Positions 7,929 through 16,313 of a stretch of DNA of 64,000 nucleotides are shown here, one piece after another. The notes beneath the pieces were generated by a model. That model was not told the DNA's origin, did not search any database, and saw nothing but the letters and a program-made list of their open reading frames with translations. Both the position numbers and the translations under genes were made by a program. Source of the stretch: Saccharopolyspora ipomoeae (GTDB lineage: Bacteria; Actinomycetota; Actinomycetes; Mycobacteriales; Pseudonocardiaceae); the NCBI RefSeq assembly GCF_029952525.1, contig NZ_JASAOF010000008.1:124001-188000 (forward strand), in the 5' to 3' direction. Each line of letters opens with the position of its first letter. The stretch's first letter is position 1.

Positions 7929-9263
7929 TCAGGGTTGTTCCGGGAGGGTGCTGCAGTTGTTGGTGGCGGGCGTGCCGTTGAGGCGGTCGGTGAGCCACGA
8001 GATGGCCGCGCCCTGGTCGGTGAGCAGCGGGACCAGGTGGTTGGTCAGCAGCCCCTTGCCCAGGTCGGGGATCTGGACGGGCGCGTAGGTGACGTCGCCG
8101 CCCGCGTCGCACCAGTCGACGGCGAGCTGGCGGGCCTGCTCGTGCGGCACGATGTCGTCCTGCACGCCGGTCGCCACGCGGACCGCGGTGGCGGGCTGGT
8201 GGGTGCCGATCAGCTGCTCGTCGAGTACATCGCGCACCGCGGGTTCGGCGTCGACGACCTCGCCGAGGGTCTGCCCGGTGGTGGTCCACTGCGAGCTGCG
8301 GCCGAAGGCGTAGCGGAAGATGCCGTCGCCGATGCAGGAGGTCGACAGGTCCTCCAGCGCGGCTTTGCCGTCCTCGTTGAGGTACTCGTCGGCGATGGGC
8401 TGCAGCTCGGGGTTGGCCTGGATGAAGCCGTTGAGCGACCAGCCGAGCGCCCCGACCAGGGCGCTGCCGTCGATGCCGCCGATGACCTCGGTGAGGTTCG
8501 CGGGCGGTGCACCGACGTAGGCGCCGGCGAGCGGGACGTCGGGGGCGTAGGTCGGCTGCAGCTCGGCCGCCGATCCGGTGGCGCCGCCGCCCTGGCTGTA
8601 GCCGTAGAGGGCGACCCGCGAGTCCGGGGTGATCGAGGTGCCGGGCAGCGACCGGGCCGCGCGGACCGCGTCGAGCACCGCGTGCCCGCCGTCGATCCGG
8701 TTGACGTAGGTGTGCAGCCGGTCGGTGGTGCCCAGCCCGACGTAGTCGGTGACGACCACGGCGGCGCCTTCGGCGAGCAGCCGGTAGATCGCGATGTCCT
8801 CGTAGCCGACCGACACCGAGTCGCCGTTGAGCGAGATCGGCCGCTCCAGGCCCATCGACGCCGAGCAGGAGTCGCCCTGCCCCATCGTCCCGGGCGCCAC
8901 GGCCACCACCGGCCGCGGACCTTCGCCGCGCCACTGAGCTGCGGGTTCGATGTAAGCCCCGGTCACCGCGGCGGGTTTGCCGGTGGAGTCGGTGGTCTTG
9001 TACATCAGCCGCGTCGCCGTTCCGGGCAGCCGCTGGCCGCCGATGCTGGGCAGGCTCAGCGCCAGCGGCAGCGGCTCGGTGCGCACCAGGGCGCCGTCGG
9101 CGTCGGGGAGCTCGGCGGGCGGGTCGTAGAAGTCGGCGCTGACCATCGGCGGCGTGGTCGGCGCCTCGTCGGCCAGCGCGGGTGCTGCCTGCACACCGGC
9201 GATGACCAGCGACAACGCGGCCGCGGTGATGATTCCGCGCGCCGGCAGGACGGATCGGGGCAT
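7929..9263 (-). CDS. Secreted lipase (LIP/secretory lipase family)
   Basis: 444 residues with an N-terminal signal peptide (hydrophobic residues about 10-30, AAPALADEA cleavage region). An alpha/beta-hydrolase of the secretory lipase family (fungal Lip-like, common in actinobacteria) follows. The nucleophile elbow is GYSQGG with Ser at about 223. A likely acid is in GVQDDIVP (about 366) and the histidine in TNHLVPL. Cysteines at about 133, the mid-protein STSC and VDWCDA could form disulfides, fitting an exported protein. The expected action is hydrolysis of acylglycerols or other esters outside the cell. It is transcribed alone and ends in a strong hairpin. Confidence 0.88.
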   Translation of the reverse strand: MPRSVLPARGIITAAALSLVIAGVQAAPALADEAPTTPPMVSADFYDPPAELPDADGALVRTEPLPLALSLPSIGGQRLPGTATRLMYKTTDSTGKPAAVTGAYIEPAAQWRGEGPRPVVAVAPGTMGQGDSCSASMGLERPISLNGDSVSVGYEDIAIYRLLAEGAAVVVTDYVGLGTTDRLHTYVNRIDGGHAVLDAVRAARSLPGTSITPDSRVALYGYSQGGGATGSAAELQPTYAPDVPLAGAYVGAPPANLTEVIGGIDGSALVGALGWSLNGFIQANPELQPIADEYLNEDGKAALEDLSTSCIGDGIFRYAFGRSSQWTTTGQTLGEVVDAEPAVRDVLDEQLIGTHQPATAVRVATGVQDDIVPHEQARQLAVDWCDAGGDVTYAPVQIPDLGKGLLTNHLVPLLTDQGAAISWLTDRLNGTPATNNCSTLPEQP

Positions 9264-9414
9264 TTGCGGGTCGCTCCCTGCGTCTTTGGATGGTGCGAAC
9301 TGCGCAAGTCGATCGGGCCGCGAGGCGACCCGTGCGTGTCATGTCGGGATGGTCAACGACGCACCACCGCGAAAGTTGCGTCGCGCAACGACGAACTTGG
9401 TCCGAACCGCCCGA

Positions 9415-10284
9415 TCAGCGGAAAGCCGCGCTGTTGACGGGGAAGTCGAAGTACTCGCCGGGGAACGGCTCGTCGGGCAGGTTGAAGTGCCACCACTCAC
9501 CCGAGTAGCCCTGCAGCCCGACGGAGGTCATCGCGTCGCGCAGCACGTCCCGGTTGGCCCGCGCTTCCCCCGTGATGCGCGGGTCGTCGGTGTGCGCGCG
9601 GTCGTCGAAGCAGTCGAACCCGGTGCCCATGTCGACGCCGTTGTCCGGGAACCGCTCACCGACGGGGTCGGTGCAGGGGTGCAGCGGTTCACCGGGCACG
9701 TAGGGCCGCTGCGGCGCGGCGGGCAACCGCACCAGCGTCAGGTCGACGGAACTCCCCCTGCTGTGCCCGGAGTTCTCGGCGATGTAGCCCGCCGAGTACA
9801 GCTCCGACTTGGCCAGGCCCGGGTAGAACTCGTCCTTCATCCGGTGGTCGTCGTTCTGCGCCCACTCGACGAACCGGTCATCGGCCTGCTGCGGCCGGTA
9901 GCAGTCGTACACCTTCAGCGAATACCCCTCGGGCACGAGCTGCTGCTGAGCCCGGTGCAACGCCTCCGCCAACGGCCGGGTCAGCACGCACATCGGCTCG
10001 TCGTACCCGGGCACGGGATCCCCGGTGAAGTTGTGCGGAGTCGCGTACCGCACGTCCTCCAAGATCGAGGAATCCACATCCCGCAACCGCACGAACCCGT
10101 CGGGAGCCTGCTTCACCGGAAGCGCGGGGGGCGACGGCGCAGGGGGCGGCGGCTGGGCGGGACTCGGCGCAGGCGTGCTGGGAGGGGGCGCGCTGGGAGC
10201 GGGTGGTGGCGGCGGGGTGGTCCCGCACGCCGCCGCCACCAGTGCGAACACGAGAAGAGCCAGCCCCCGGACCATGCCGGTCAC
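9415..10284 (-). CDS. M15-family D-Ala-D-Ala dipeptidase-like lipoprotein (VanX type)
   Basis: 289 residues. A lipoprotein signal peptide ends in the lipobox VAAAC (Cys20), then a Pro-rich linker at about 23-58, then a VanX-like zinc peptidase. Zinc ligands are visible in SGHSRGSSVDLT (HxxxxxxD) and EWWHF. GYSLKVYDCYRP and the late GLQGYSGEWW are family motifs. VanX enzymes cut D-Ala-D-Ala; surface-anchored homologues in actinobacteria probably trim peptidoglycan-derived peptides. GTG 10284 has a GGAG site at good distance; ATG 10275 is the alternative start. No vanHA neighbours are present, so glycopeptide resistance should not be assumed. Confidence 0.87.
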   Translation of the reverse strand: MTGMVRGLALLVFALVAAACGTTPPPPPAPSAPPPSTPAPSPAQPPPPAPSPPALPVKQAPDGFVRLRDVDSSILEDVRYATPHNFTGDPVPGYDEPMCVLTRPLAEALHRAQQQLVPEGYSLKVYDCYRPQQADDRFVEWAQNDDHRMKDEFYPGLAKSELYSAGYIAENSGHSRGSSVDLTLVRLPAAPQRPYVPGEPLHPCTDPVGERFPDNGVDMGTGFDCFDDRAHTDDPRITGEARANRDVLRDAMTSVGLQGYSGEWWHFNLPDEPFPGEYFDFPVNSAAFR

Positions 10285-10323
10285 GATAGCTCCGGGGGCG
10301 CTCGACGGCCTGCGAACGCGAAG

Positions 10324-10533
10324 TCAGCCGCGTGCGGTACCACCCGGGGCATCGCCCTCGGGTTCCTGGGGAACCGCGTGCACGACCTCGTCCTTGCTGG
10401 CGTACCGCGCGGAGGGGATGGACCGGAGCGCGCTGAGGGTTTCCGCGTCGGCCTCGCGGTCGGTGGCGAAATCGAGGATCTGATCGCGGTCGGCGGGGAA
10501 CTCGAGCCCCTGCAGCGCCTTGGCGACCCGCAT
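10324..10533 (-). CDS. DUF2795 domain protein
   Basis: A small acidic protein of 69 residues beginning MRVAKALQGLEFPADRDQIL and containing the VAKALQGLEFP...LRSIP pattern typical of DUF2795. The family is widespread in actinobacteria and of unknown function. ATG 10533 is chosen because AGGAGA lies six bases upstream; an in-frame ATG at 10551 would overlap that ribosome site. It lies just downstream of the remnant regulator gene on the same strand and ends 39 bases before the VanX-like gene. Confidence 0.8.
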   Translation of the reverse strand: MRVAKALQGLEFPADRDQILDFATDREADAETLSALRSIPSARYASKDEVVHAVPQEPEGDAPGGTARG

Positions 10534-10639
10534 GTCATCTCTCCTGGTCATGACCACTCCGTCCCTCGTCGCTGATGCACGGTCCACGCGAGGGCTACCC
10601 GCTTTCCCCGATCCCCACGCGCCCAGGACGGCGAGGCCG

Positions 10640-10945
10640 TCCGCGCCGGCCGTGCAGACGTTGAGGAGAAGGCCGGGTTCGGCGAGCTCGCCGACGAGGG
10701 CGGTCAGCTGCTCGTCGTGCGGGGCGCGGCCGACTTCCACGCGCAGTTTTGCGGCCACCTCCCAGGTGATGCGGTCGTGGTCGACGAAGAACGCGCGCGC
10801 CCGCCTCGGGTTCCAGGTACAGGAATCGCGCGGTGCTCGCCGGCCGTCGCGCCAGCACCGGCGAAAACAGGGCGCGGGCGAGGTGATTCGTGGCCAGCAC
10901 GTCGTGCCGTCCGAACAACCAGCGCGACGAAGAACGTCGATCACG
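10640..10945 (-). pseudogene. Remnant of a MmyB-like transcription regulator (ligand-binding domain)
   Basis: Two adjacent minus-strand frames together spell the MmyB-like regulator ligand-binding domain. Frame one gives WLFGRHDVLATNHLARALFS and ARFLYLEPEA; the next frame gives RAFFVDHDRITWEVAAKLRV followed by GRAPHDEQLTALVGELAEPG. The frames change near 10800, where one extra base in a GC-rich run breaks the reading. No N-terminal helix-turn-helix is recognisable upstream and the C-terminal end is also lost. This reads as a decayed XRE/MmyB regulator fragment. The family assignment is from motif memory rather than a search. Confidence 0.6.
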
Positions 10946-11092
10946 GTGCCGGTCGCGGAGATCTGGACATGCTGCCACGATGAGGCGGTCTGAGGACAAG
11001 AACGATATGAATTGATTTCGGGCGCGAGGATGAGCGCCAGCCCCGGCCGAGGCCGCTCTCCACATCGCACTGGGTACCGAGAGGAGAATGGC

Positions 11093-11860
11093 ATGCTGGA
11101 AAGGGCCCAAGACGCGCCTGCCGGAGTCGATGCCGTGAAGGCGATCGGCACGGTGTCGAAAGAAGACTACGAAACGGTGATCGAGCCGCTGGTCGATGAT
11201 GCGCGCAGGGAAGGTCGCCGTATCCGGTTCCTGTACGAGTTCGGCCCGGAATTCCAATCGTTCACCCCGGCAGCGGGGTGGGAAGACCTCAAGGTCGGGA
11301 TCGGCGCCATGCGGCTGTTCGAGGGGTGCGCGATCGTCAGCGACACCGGCTGGATTCGCGAGTCGACCCGCCTCATGGGGTTTCTGATGCCCTGCCCTGT
11401 ACGTGTCTTCGGCAGCCACGACCGCGAGGAGGCCCTGCGCTGGCTGGCTTCGCTGCCCGAAGGACCCGGCGTGTCCCACCATCTCCTGTCGGAGTCCCAG
11501 GTTCTGGTGGTTGAGGTCACGCAGCCGCTGCGTGCACCGGACTTCGACGCGTTGGCGCAGACCGCGGACAGCTGGCTCGAAACCCACGATGAGCTGGCCG
11601 GTGTTGTGGTGCACGCTCGCGAGTTTCCGGGCTGGGAGAACGTCGGAAGCCTGCTCGGGCACGTGCGGTTCGTCCGGGACCATCATCGGAAGATCAGGAA
11701 GGTCGCGCTGGCGGCTGACAGCAAGCTGGCCGGCCTCGTGCCTCATCTTGCGAATCACTTCGTCCGGGCCGAAGTGCGGCGGTTCGGGTACGACGAACTC
11801 GACGACGCCGTCGCCTGGGCTACGACCCCGCCCGCCCGTCACCCGGCCGATGCGGGTTGA
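11093..11860 (+). CDS. Tandem SpoIIAA/STAS-like domain protein
   Basis: 255 residues that look like two SpoIIAA-like (SEC14/STAS-fold) modules. The first (about 15-125) contains VSKEDYETVIEPLVDDARRE, IRFLYEFGPEFQSF and the VSDTGWIRESTRLMGFLMPC stretch. The second (about 140-250) contains LVVEVTQPLRAPDFDALAQT, HAREFPGWENVGSLLGHVRF and KVALAADSKLAGL. Single-domain homologues are small proteins of unknown role that may bind lipids or act in signalling. ATG 11093 has GAGGAGA five bases upstream. The gene is monocistronic. I do not know a functional partner. Confidence 0.75.
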   Translation: MLERAQDAPAGVDAVKAIGTVSKEDYETVIEPLVDDARREGRRIRFLYEFGPEFQSFTPAAGWEDLKVGIGAMRLFEGCAIVSDTGWIRESTRLMGFLMPCPVRVFGSHDREEALRWLASLPEGPGVSHHLLSESQVLVVEVTQPLRAPDFDALAQTADSWLETHDELAGVVVHAREFPGWENVGSLLGHVRFVRDHHRKIRKVALAADSKLAGLVPHLANHFVRAEVRRFGYDELDDAVAWATTPPARHPADAG

Positions 11861-12039
11861 TGTAGCGGCCCTGTCCGTAGCACGTCCTGGGCGGGGTGCC
11901 TGCTCCCGCTCCACTCGCGTCGCACGGACCACGCTCCGCAGGCCGAAGCCAGCTGATCTAGAGCGATTTGGTCCACAGGTCGTCCACGAACGCGCTAGGC
12001 ATGATCACGACGGACCGGCCGCACTGGAACAACAAGCAA

Positions 12040-12073
12040 GCCGGTTACCTTGGACTTCTCCAGGATAACCGGC
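12040..12073 (-). terminator. Hairpin downstream of tRNA-Ala
   Basis: GCCGGTTA and TAACCGGC arms enclose a second short stem (TGG/CCA), starting 13 bases past the tRNA 3' end on the minus strand. It is probably the tRNA terminator. Confidence 0.6.
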
Positions 12074-12085
12074 CTACTTTGAGGG

Positions 12086-12158
12086 TGGAGCTGACGGGAT
12101 TCGAACCCGTGACCCCTTGACTGCCAGTCAAGTGCGCTACCAGCTGCGCCACAGCCCC
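12086..12158 (-). tRNA. tRNA-Ala (GGC anticodon)
   Basis: A 73-base cloverleaf on the minus strand. The acceptor is GGGGCTG / CAGCTCC with discriminator A. The D-arm is GCGCAGCTGGTAGCGC, the anticodon loop reads CTGGCAG giving GGC, and the T-loop is GTTCGAATC. CCA is not fully encoded. It sits alone between the STAS-like gene and the NDH-2 gene. Confidence 0.95.
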
Positions 12159-12329
12159 TTGTTCTGTTTTCCGAGGTGTTCGGTTCGTTTCCGTCCCGCT
12201 CATCTCGTGTGCCAATACAGTACAACAGTCGTTCGGGGGCGTTTTCAGGGGGGTCTCATTAGTGCGTCGAGCTCCCTTGAATCCCTCCTGACCTGGGGAA
12301 ACATTACCCGGATCGATCCCGGAGGGGTG

Positions 12330-12366
12330 CCGTCCTCACGGAGTCCTCGGAGCTCCGTGAGGACGG
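12330..12366 (-). terminator. Strong terminator hairpin after NDH-2
   Basis: A perfect 14-base stem CCGTCCTCACGGAG / CTCCGTGAGGACGG with a nine-base loop lies nine bases past the NDH-2 stop codon. It has no U-run. Confidence 0.85.
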
Positions 12367-12375
12367 TCACTTCGA

Positions 12376-13719
12376 TCATCCTGCGGCTGTGGTCCCTCGG
12401 GGTTGCGGGAGGCCTCTGGTGTTGGCGGCCTTCACGAACTCCGCTCTCGGGTCGTGGAGTTCGCCCAGGGCCACGACCTGGCGGTGGAACGGGAGTTCCA
12501 GGAGCCAGTCGCCGAGGATGCGGGCCTTGCGGGAGGCCGTCGGCATCTTCATCAGGTGGTAGGCGCGGTGCAGCAGCCACGCCGGGAGGCCCTTGAGCTT
12601 GATGCCGTAGACCTCGGCCGCGCCGCGGAACAGGCCCAGGCCCGCGACCGAGCCCGCGTGCTTGTGCCGGTACTCGTGCAGCGGTTCGCCGCGCAGCTGG
12701 GCGATGATGTTGTCCGCCAGCAGCTTCGCCTGCCGGACCGCGTGCTGCGCCGACGGGCTCGTCAACGCCTCCGGGTCGCTGCTGGTGAGGTCCTGCACCG
12801 CCGCGCAGTCGCCCGCCGAGAAGACATCGTCGGTGCCCTTGACCTGCAGTCTCGTCGTGCACTCCAAGCGGCCCTTGGCATCTCGCGGCAGGTCGCTGTC
12901 CTCCAGCATCGGGTGCGGCTTCACGCCCGCCGTCCAGACGATCGTGTCCGAGTCGAAGACGTCGCCGTCGGAGAGCTCCACGCGTCCGTCCACAAGGGAG
13001 TTCGCGGTGGTGTTGAGCTTGACCTCGATGCCCAGGCTCTCCAGCTGCCGCCGGGTGTACTCGCCCATCGGCGGGCTGACCTCCGGCATGATCCGGCCCA
13101 TCGCCTCCACCAGCACCCAGCGCATGTCGTGCTCGGACAGCTGCGGGTAGCTGCGGATCGCGTAGCGGGCCATGCTCTGCAGCTCCGCCAGCGCCTCGAT
13201 GCCCGCGTAACCGCCGCCGATGAACAGGAACGTCAGCAGCCTCCGGCGCAGCCGCTCGTCCTCCGTGCTCGCGGCGATGTCCAACCTGGACAGAACGTGG
13301 TTGCGCAGGTAGATCGCCTCGCCGATGGTCTTGAACCCGACGCCCTGCTCCGCCAGGCCCGGGATCGGCAGCGCGCGGGAGATCGAACCCGGCACCGGAA
13401 CCAGGATGTCGTAGCCGAGCTGCTCGACCTTGCCGTCGCCCAACGTCGCCGTCAGGCACCGGTTCGCGTGGTCGATCGTGCTGACCTGAGCCGTCAGCAC
13501 CTCGCAGCGCTTGAGCGCCTCCCGCAGCGGCACCACCACGTGGCGGGGTTCCAGCGAACCGGCCGCGGCCTCCGGGAGGAACGGCTGGTAGGTCATGTGC
13601 GGCTGGGTGTCGATGACGGTCACCCTCGCCTCACCCGCGTCGAGCTTCTTCTGCAGCCGCAGCGCCAGGGTGAGGCCCACGTGCCCGCCACCGATGATCA
13701 CCACGCGTGGACTAGGCAT
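12376..13719 (-). CDS. ndh: Type II NADH dehydrogenase (NDH-2)
   Basis: 447 residues, a membrane-associated flavoprotein passing electrons from NADH to quinone without proton pumping. The FAD Rossmann motif IIGGGHVG is near residue 10 and the NAD-binding motif FIGGGYAGIE near 165. GDCAAVQ marks the FAD C-terminal site, and an amphipathic LPAWLLHRAYHLMKMP stretch near the end fits membrane docking. MTYQPFLPEAAAGSLEP matches the family quinone-side region. ATG 13719 has GGGGAG seven bases upstream; an earlier in-frame GTG (13740) is less likely. Its start overlaps the stop of the upstream small gene by 8 bases, implying translational coupling. Confidence 0.92.
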   Translation of the reverse strand: MPSPRVVIIGGGHVGLTLALRLQKKLDAGEARVTVIDTQPHMTYQPFLPEAAAGSLEPRHVVVPLREALKRCEVLTAQVSTIDHANRCLTATLGDGKVEQLGYDILVPVPGSISRALPIPGLAEQGVGFKTIGEAIYLRNHVLSRLDIAASTEDERLRRRLLTFLFIGGGYAGIEALAELQSMARYAIRSYPQLSEHDMRWVLVEAMGRIMPEVSPPMGEYTRRQLESLGIEVKLNTTANSLVDGRVELSDGDVFDSDTIVWTAGVKPHPMLEDSDLPRDAKGRLECTTRLQVKGTDDVFSAGDCAAVQDLTSSDPEALTSPSAQHAVRQAKLLADNIIAQLRGEPLHEYRHKHAGSVAGLGLFRGAAEVYGIKLKGLPAWLLHRAYHLMKMPTASRKARILGDWLLELPFHRQVVALGELHDPRAEFVKAANTRGLPQPRGTTAAG

Positions 13720-13948
13720 GCTGCGGCTCCCCTCGGGCACCGTCGCGCGTGCGACGCGGATCGACCTCGCGCTCCGGGTGACGGCGCAGGTACTCCTGCT
13801 CCAGCTCGAACGTGCGGGCCGTGTGCTCGCGCAGCGCGTCCGGAGAGCCGTGCAGGAACGTCTCGTTGCGCGTCCGGTGCAGGTGCCCGAGCTCCCGCAG
13901 CAGCAGGTCCTCGGTCAGCTCATGTCCGGGAATCCCGGTGGTGTTCAT
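13712..13948 (-). CDS. Small conserved actinobacterial protein (DUF6158-like)
   Basis: 78 residues, helical and charged: LTEDLLLRELGHLHRTRNET, FLHGSPDALREHTARTFELE and a tail ending RRHPEREVDPRRTR. I recognise it as a conserved actinobacterial small protein, probably the DUF6158 family; function unknown. ATG 13948 is preceded by GGGAGGA at five bases. It is the first gene of a two-gene unit: its stop overlaps the NDH-2 start, so the two are likely co-translated. Confidence 0.75.
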   Translation of the reverse strand: MNTTGIPGHELTEDLLLRELGHLHRTRNETFLHGSPDALREHTARTFELEQEYLRRHPEREVDPRRTRDGARGEPQHA

Positions 13949-14031
13949 GTCGTCCTCCCGCATCGGGCAGGGGTCACCACGACGCCCGCGGCGTCACCCC
14001 ATGAGTACCCGACCCGGGCGGGATCGACACC

Positions 14032-15282
14032 TCAGGCGGTGGCGCGCTGCGGCTCCGGGTCGGACTCCGGGCGCGGCCGGGTCTCCGGGGCGCCGACCCA
14101 GGCCAGCAGGCCCAGGGCCGCCGTGGCGCCCGTGACCAGGAACGCCGCCTGGTAGGACACCGTGTCGGCCAGGGCTCCGGCGATCAGCGGTCCGAGGATG
14201 GCGCCCAGGTCCGCCGACTGCTGGAAGGTCGCCAGCACCGTGCCGCCGCGCCGGTTGCCGCCGATGATGTCGGCGACCGCCGCGTTCTGCGCCGGGTTGA
14301 GCACGCCCGCACCCATGCCCGCGATCAGCGACGCCGCCAGGAACAGCGGCACCGAGTCGGTGAAGCCCAGCGACGCCGTCGCCACGCCCTGCACGACCAG
14401 GCCGATCAGCACCAGCGGCTTGCGGCCGTGCCGGTCAGCCATCCGCCCGGACACCAGCAGCGCGCCCGCGTTGCCCGCGGCGAACACCGACAGGGCGATG
14501 CCCGACATCGACTGCGGCGCCTTCAGCGCCTCCACCACGAACAGCGGGACCAGCGCGATCCGGACGCCGAACACCGCCCAGCCGGTGCCGAAGTTCGACA
14601 GCAGCGCGGCGATGTAGGAGCGCATCCTCAGGGCTTCGCCGAGCGGCATCGCCGGGGTGGCGTCGTCGCCGAGCGGAGCCGCCAGGGTCGACTTGCGCAG
14701 CATGAACCAGCCGAGGAAGGCCGCGCCGAACAGGGCGATGCCGTAGGTGACGAACGGCAGCCGCAGCGAGTACCCGACCATCAGACCACCGACGATCGGA
14801 CCGGAGATGTTGCCCAGCAGGAAGCTCGTCGCCCACAAGCCGGAGGCGCGTCCGCGCAGGTGCGGCGGCGACAACCGGATCAGCAGGCCGACGCCGGAGA
14901 CGGTGAACATCGTCGACCCGATGCCGCCGAGCGCCCGGAACACCAGCAGCTGCCAGTAGGAGTCGGCGAAGGCGCACGCGGTGCTGCTGATGCCCACGAT
15001 CGTGATGCCGATGACGTAGATCGTGCGCTCGCCCGCCGCCGAGACCAGGCGCCCGCTCAGCGGCGCGAAGATCAGCCGCATCATCGCGAAGGCGCTGACG
15101 ATGAACCCGGCCGCGGTCACCCCGACGTCGAAACTCGTGGCGAACGCCGGTAACGCGGGAGCGACGATCCCCATGCCGACGGCGACGATGAAACTGCCCG
15201 CGACGAGGATCCAGATCTCCCGGGGAAGGTCGCTGATCCCTGGGCCCCTGCTGGTCTTCTCCGACGCTGCGCCGCTGGCCAC
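14032..15282 (-). CDS. MFS transporter
   Basis: 416 residues with about 12 hydrophobic helices. The loop 2-3 signature appears as PLSGRLVSAAGERTIYVIG, and the equivalent in the second half is SGRMADRHGRKPLVLIG. The duplicated 6+6 layout with PxxGG-like turns fits the drug:H+ antiporter branch. GTG 15282 is preferred because GGGGAGG lies six bases upstream; an in-frame codon at 15327 is open but unsupported. The substrate is unknown. It is monocistronic, tail near the NDH-2 small gene. Confidence 0.88.
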   Translation of the reverse strand: MASGAASEKTSRGPGISDLPREIWILVAGSFIVAVGMGIVAPALPAFATSFDVGVTAAGFIVSAFAMMRLIFAPLSGRLVSAAGERTIYVIGITIVGISSTACAFADSYWQLLVFRALGGIGSTMFTVSGVGLLIRLSPPHLRGRASGLWATSFLLGNISGPIVGGLMVGYSLRLPFVTYGIALFGAAFLGWFMLRKSTLAAPLGDDATPAMPLGEALRMRSYIAALLSNFGTGWAVFGVRIALVPLFVVEALKAPQSMSGIALSVFAAGNAGALLVSGRMADRHGRKPLVLIGLVVQGVATASLGFTDSVPLFLAASLIAGMGAGVLNPAQNAAVADIIGGNRRGGTVLATFQQSADLGAILGPLIAGALADTVSYQAAFLVTGATAALGLLAWVGAPETRPRPESDPEPQRATA

Positions 15283-15416
15283 AGGGTTCCTCCCCGAATT
15301 CTCGACAGTCCGAGCCAAGAACCCCAACGCCGCCCGGTACCCCCGAAATTCCGCCGGGGCGATTTCGTGGCGCGCACCTCACCCGGCTGGTCCAGTCCAC
15401 ATGCCGGGACGGGTGG

Positions 15417-16238
15417 TCAGAGGAGGTCGTCGATGCGGCGCGCGTAGGCGGTGACGCCGTAGGCGACCTCGAAACCGGTGGCCTCGGCGAAGCGCTGCGC
15501 CGTGCCGCCCTCCTCGGCGTGGCCCGCGACGAGCAGCGCGCCCATCCGGCGCAGCTCCTCGGCCGCCTCGGTGACCAGGTCGTGCCCGTAGCCGCGCCTG
15601 CGGCGGCCCGGGCGCACCACGACCTGCTCGATCAGACCCACGCCGCGTTCGACGAAGCCCTGGACGAACCCGGCGATGCGGTCCACGCCCGGGTCGTCGA
15701 CGACGAGCAGGACGGCCCGGTTCTCGTCCGCGCGGTGGCCGAGGTGGCGGGCCAGGCGCTGCTCGCCCTCCTCCGACAGGCCGGTCTCGTCGGCGTAGAG
15801 CTCGACGACGCCCTCCAGGTCCCGGTCCTCGACGGGCCTGGCGACGCCGCGGCTGAAGCCCCGGTCGCGGTGCAGCAGCACCACCTGCTCCTCGACCGCG
15901 CGCCACAGCGCGTCGTCGGCGATGCCCTCGATCTCCCCGACGGTCGTCGGCGAGGCGTAGACGACGGCCTCCGAGCGCCCGGCCTCGGCGAACACCTGCT
16001 CCAGCTCCATCAGCGTGCCGGCGACCTGCGCGCCGGTGCCCCACAGCGCGCACGCGTGGTTGGCGACCGGCAGCGGGTTGTCCTGGTTGAGCACCACCGT
16101 CCCCACACCCACCCGGGTGCGCACGCCGTAGCGGACCACGGCCGAGGCCAGACGGGCGGTTTCGACCAGCCCGGCCAGGTCTCGGGCCTGCCTGGGGTCG
16201 AGGAGGGTTTCGTCGTCCGGATCGTGCAGCGGGTCCAC
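15417..16238 (-). CDS. GNAT-family N-acetyltransferase
   Basis: 273 residues. The C-terminal half (about 140-273) is a GNAT fold with the acetyl-CoA loop VVVRPGRRRRGYGHDLV and the closing FAEATGFEVAYGVTAYARR. The N-terminal half (VLNQDNPLPVANHACALWGT...VVYASPTTVGEIEGI) looks like a degenerate second GNAT-like module, as in two-domain family members. The start GTG 16238 is chosen because it gives a sensible N terminus; the frame stays open upstream. It is divergently transcribed from the DUF885 gene with about 75 bases between. The acceptor substrate is unknown. Confidence 0.8.
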   Translation of the reverse strand: MDPLHDPDDETLLDPRQARDLAGLVETARLASAVVRYGVRTRVGVGTVVLNQDNPLPVANHACALWGTGAQVAGTLMELEQVFAEAGRSEAVVYASPTTVGEIEGIADDALWRAVEEQVVLLHRDRGFSRGVARPVEDRDLEGVVELYADETGLSEEGEQRLARHLGHRADENRAVLLVVDDPGVDRIAGFVQGFVERGVGLIEQVVVRPGRRRRGYGHDLVTEAAEELRRMGALLVAGHAEEGGTAQRFAEATGFEVAYGVTAYARRIDDLL

Positions 16239-16313
16239 ACGGCCATTGTCCCTCGCTCGAACGCAGGACCGGATGCCCTGCCGGATGTCGGCCCGAAGGG
16301 GCACGATTGGTCC

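Noticed and set aside
9415..10284. Vancomycin-resistance vanX
   Set aside because: The VanX-like protein is a lipoprotein with a Pro-rich linker and has no vanH/vanA neighbours, so a wall-recycling role is more likely.
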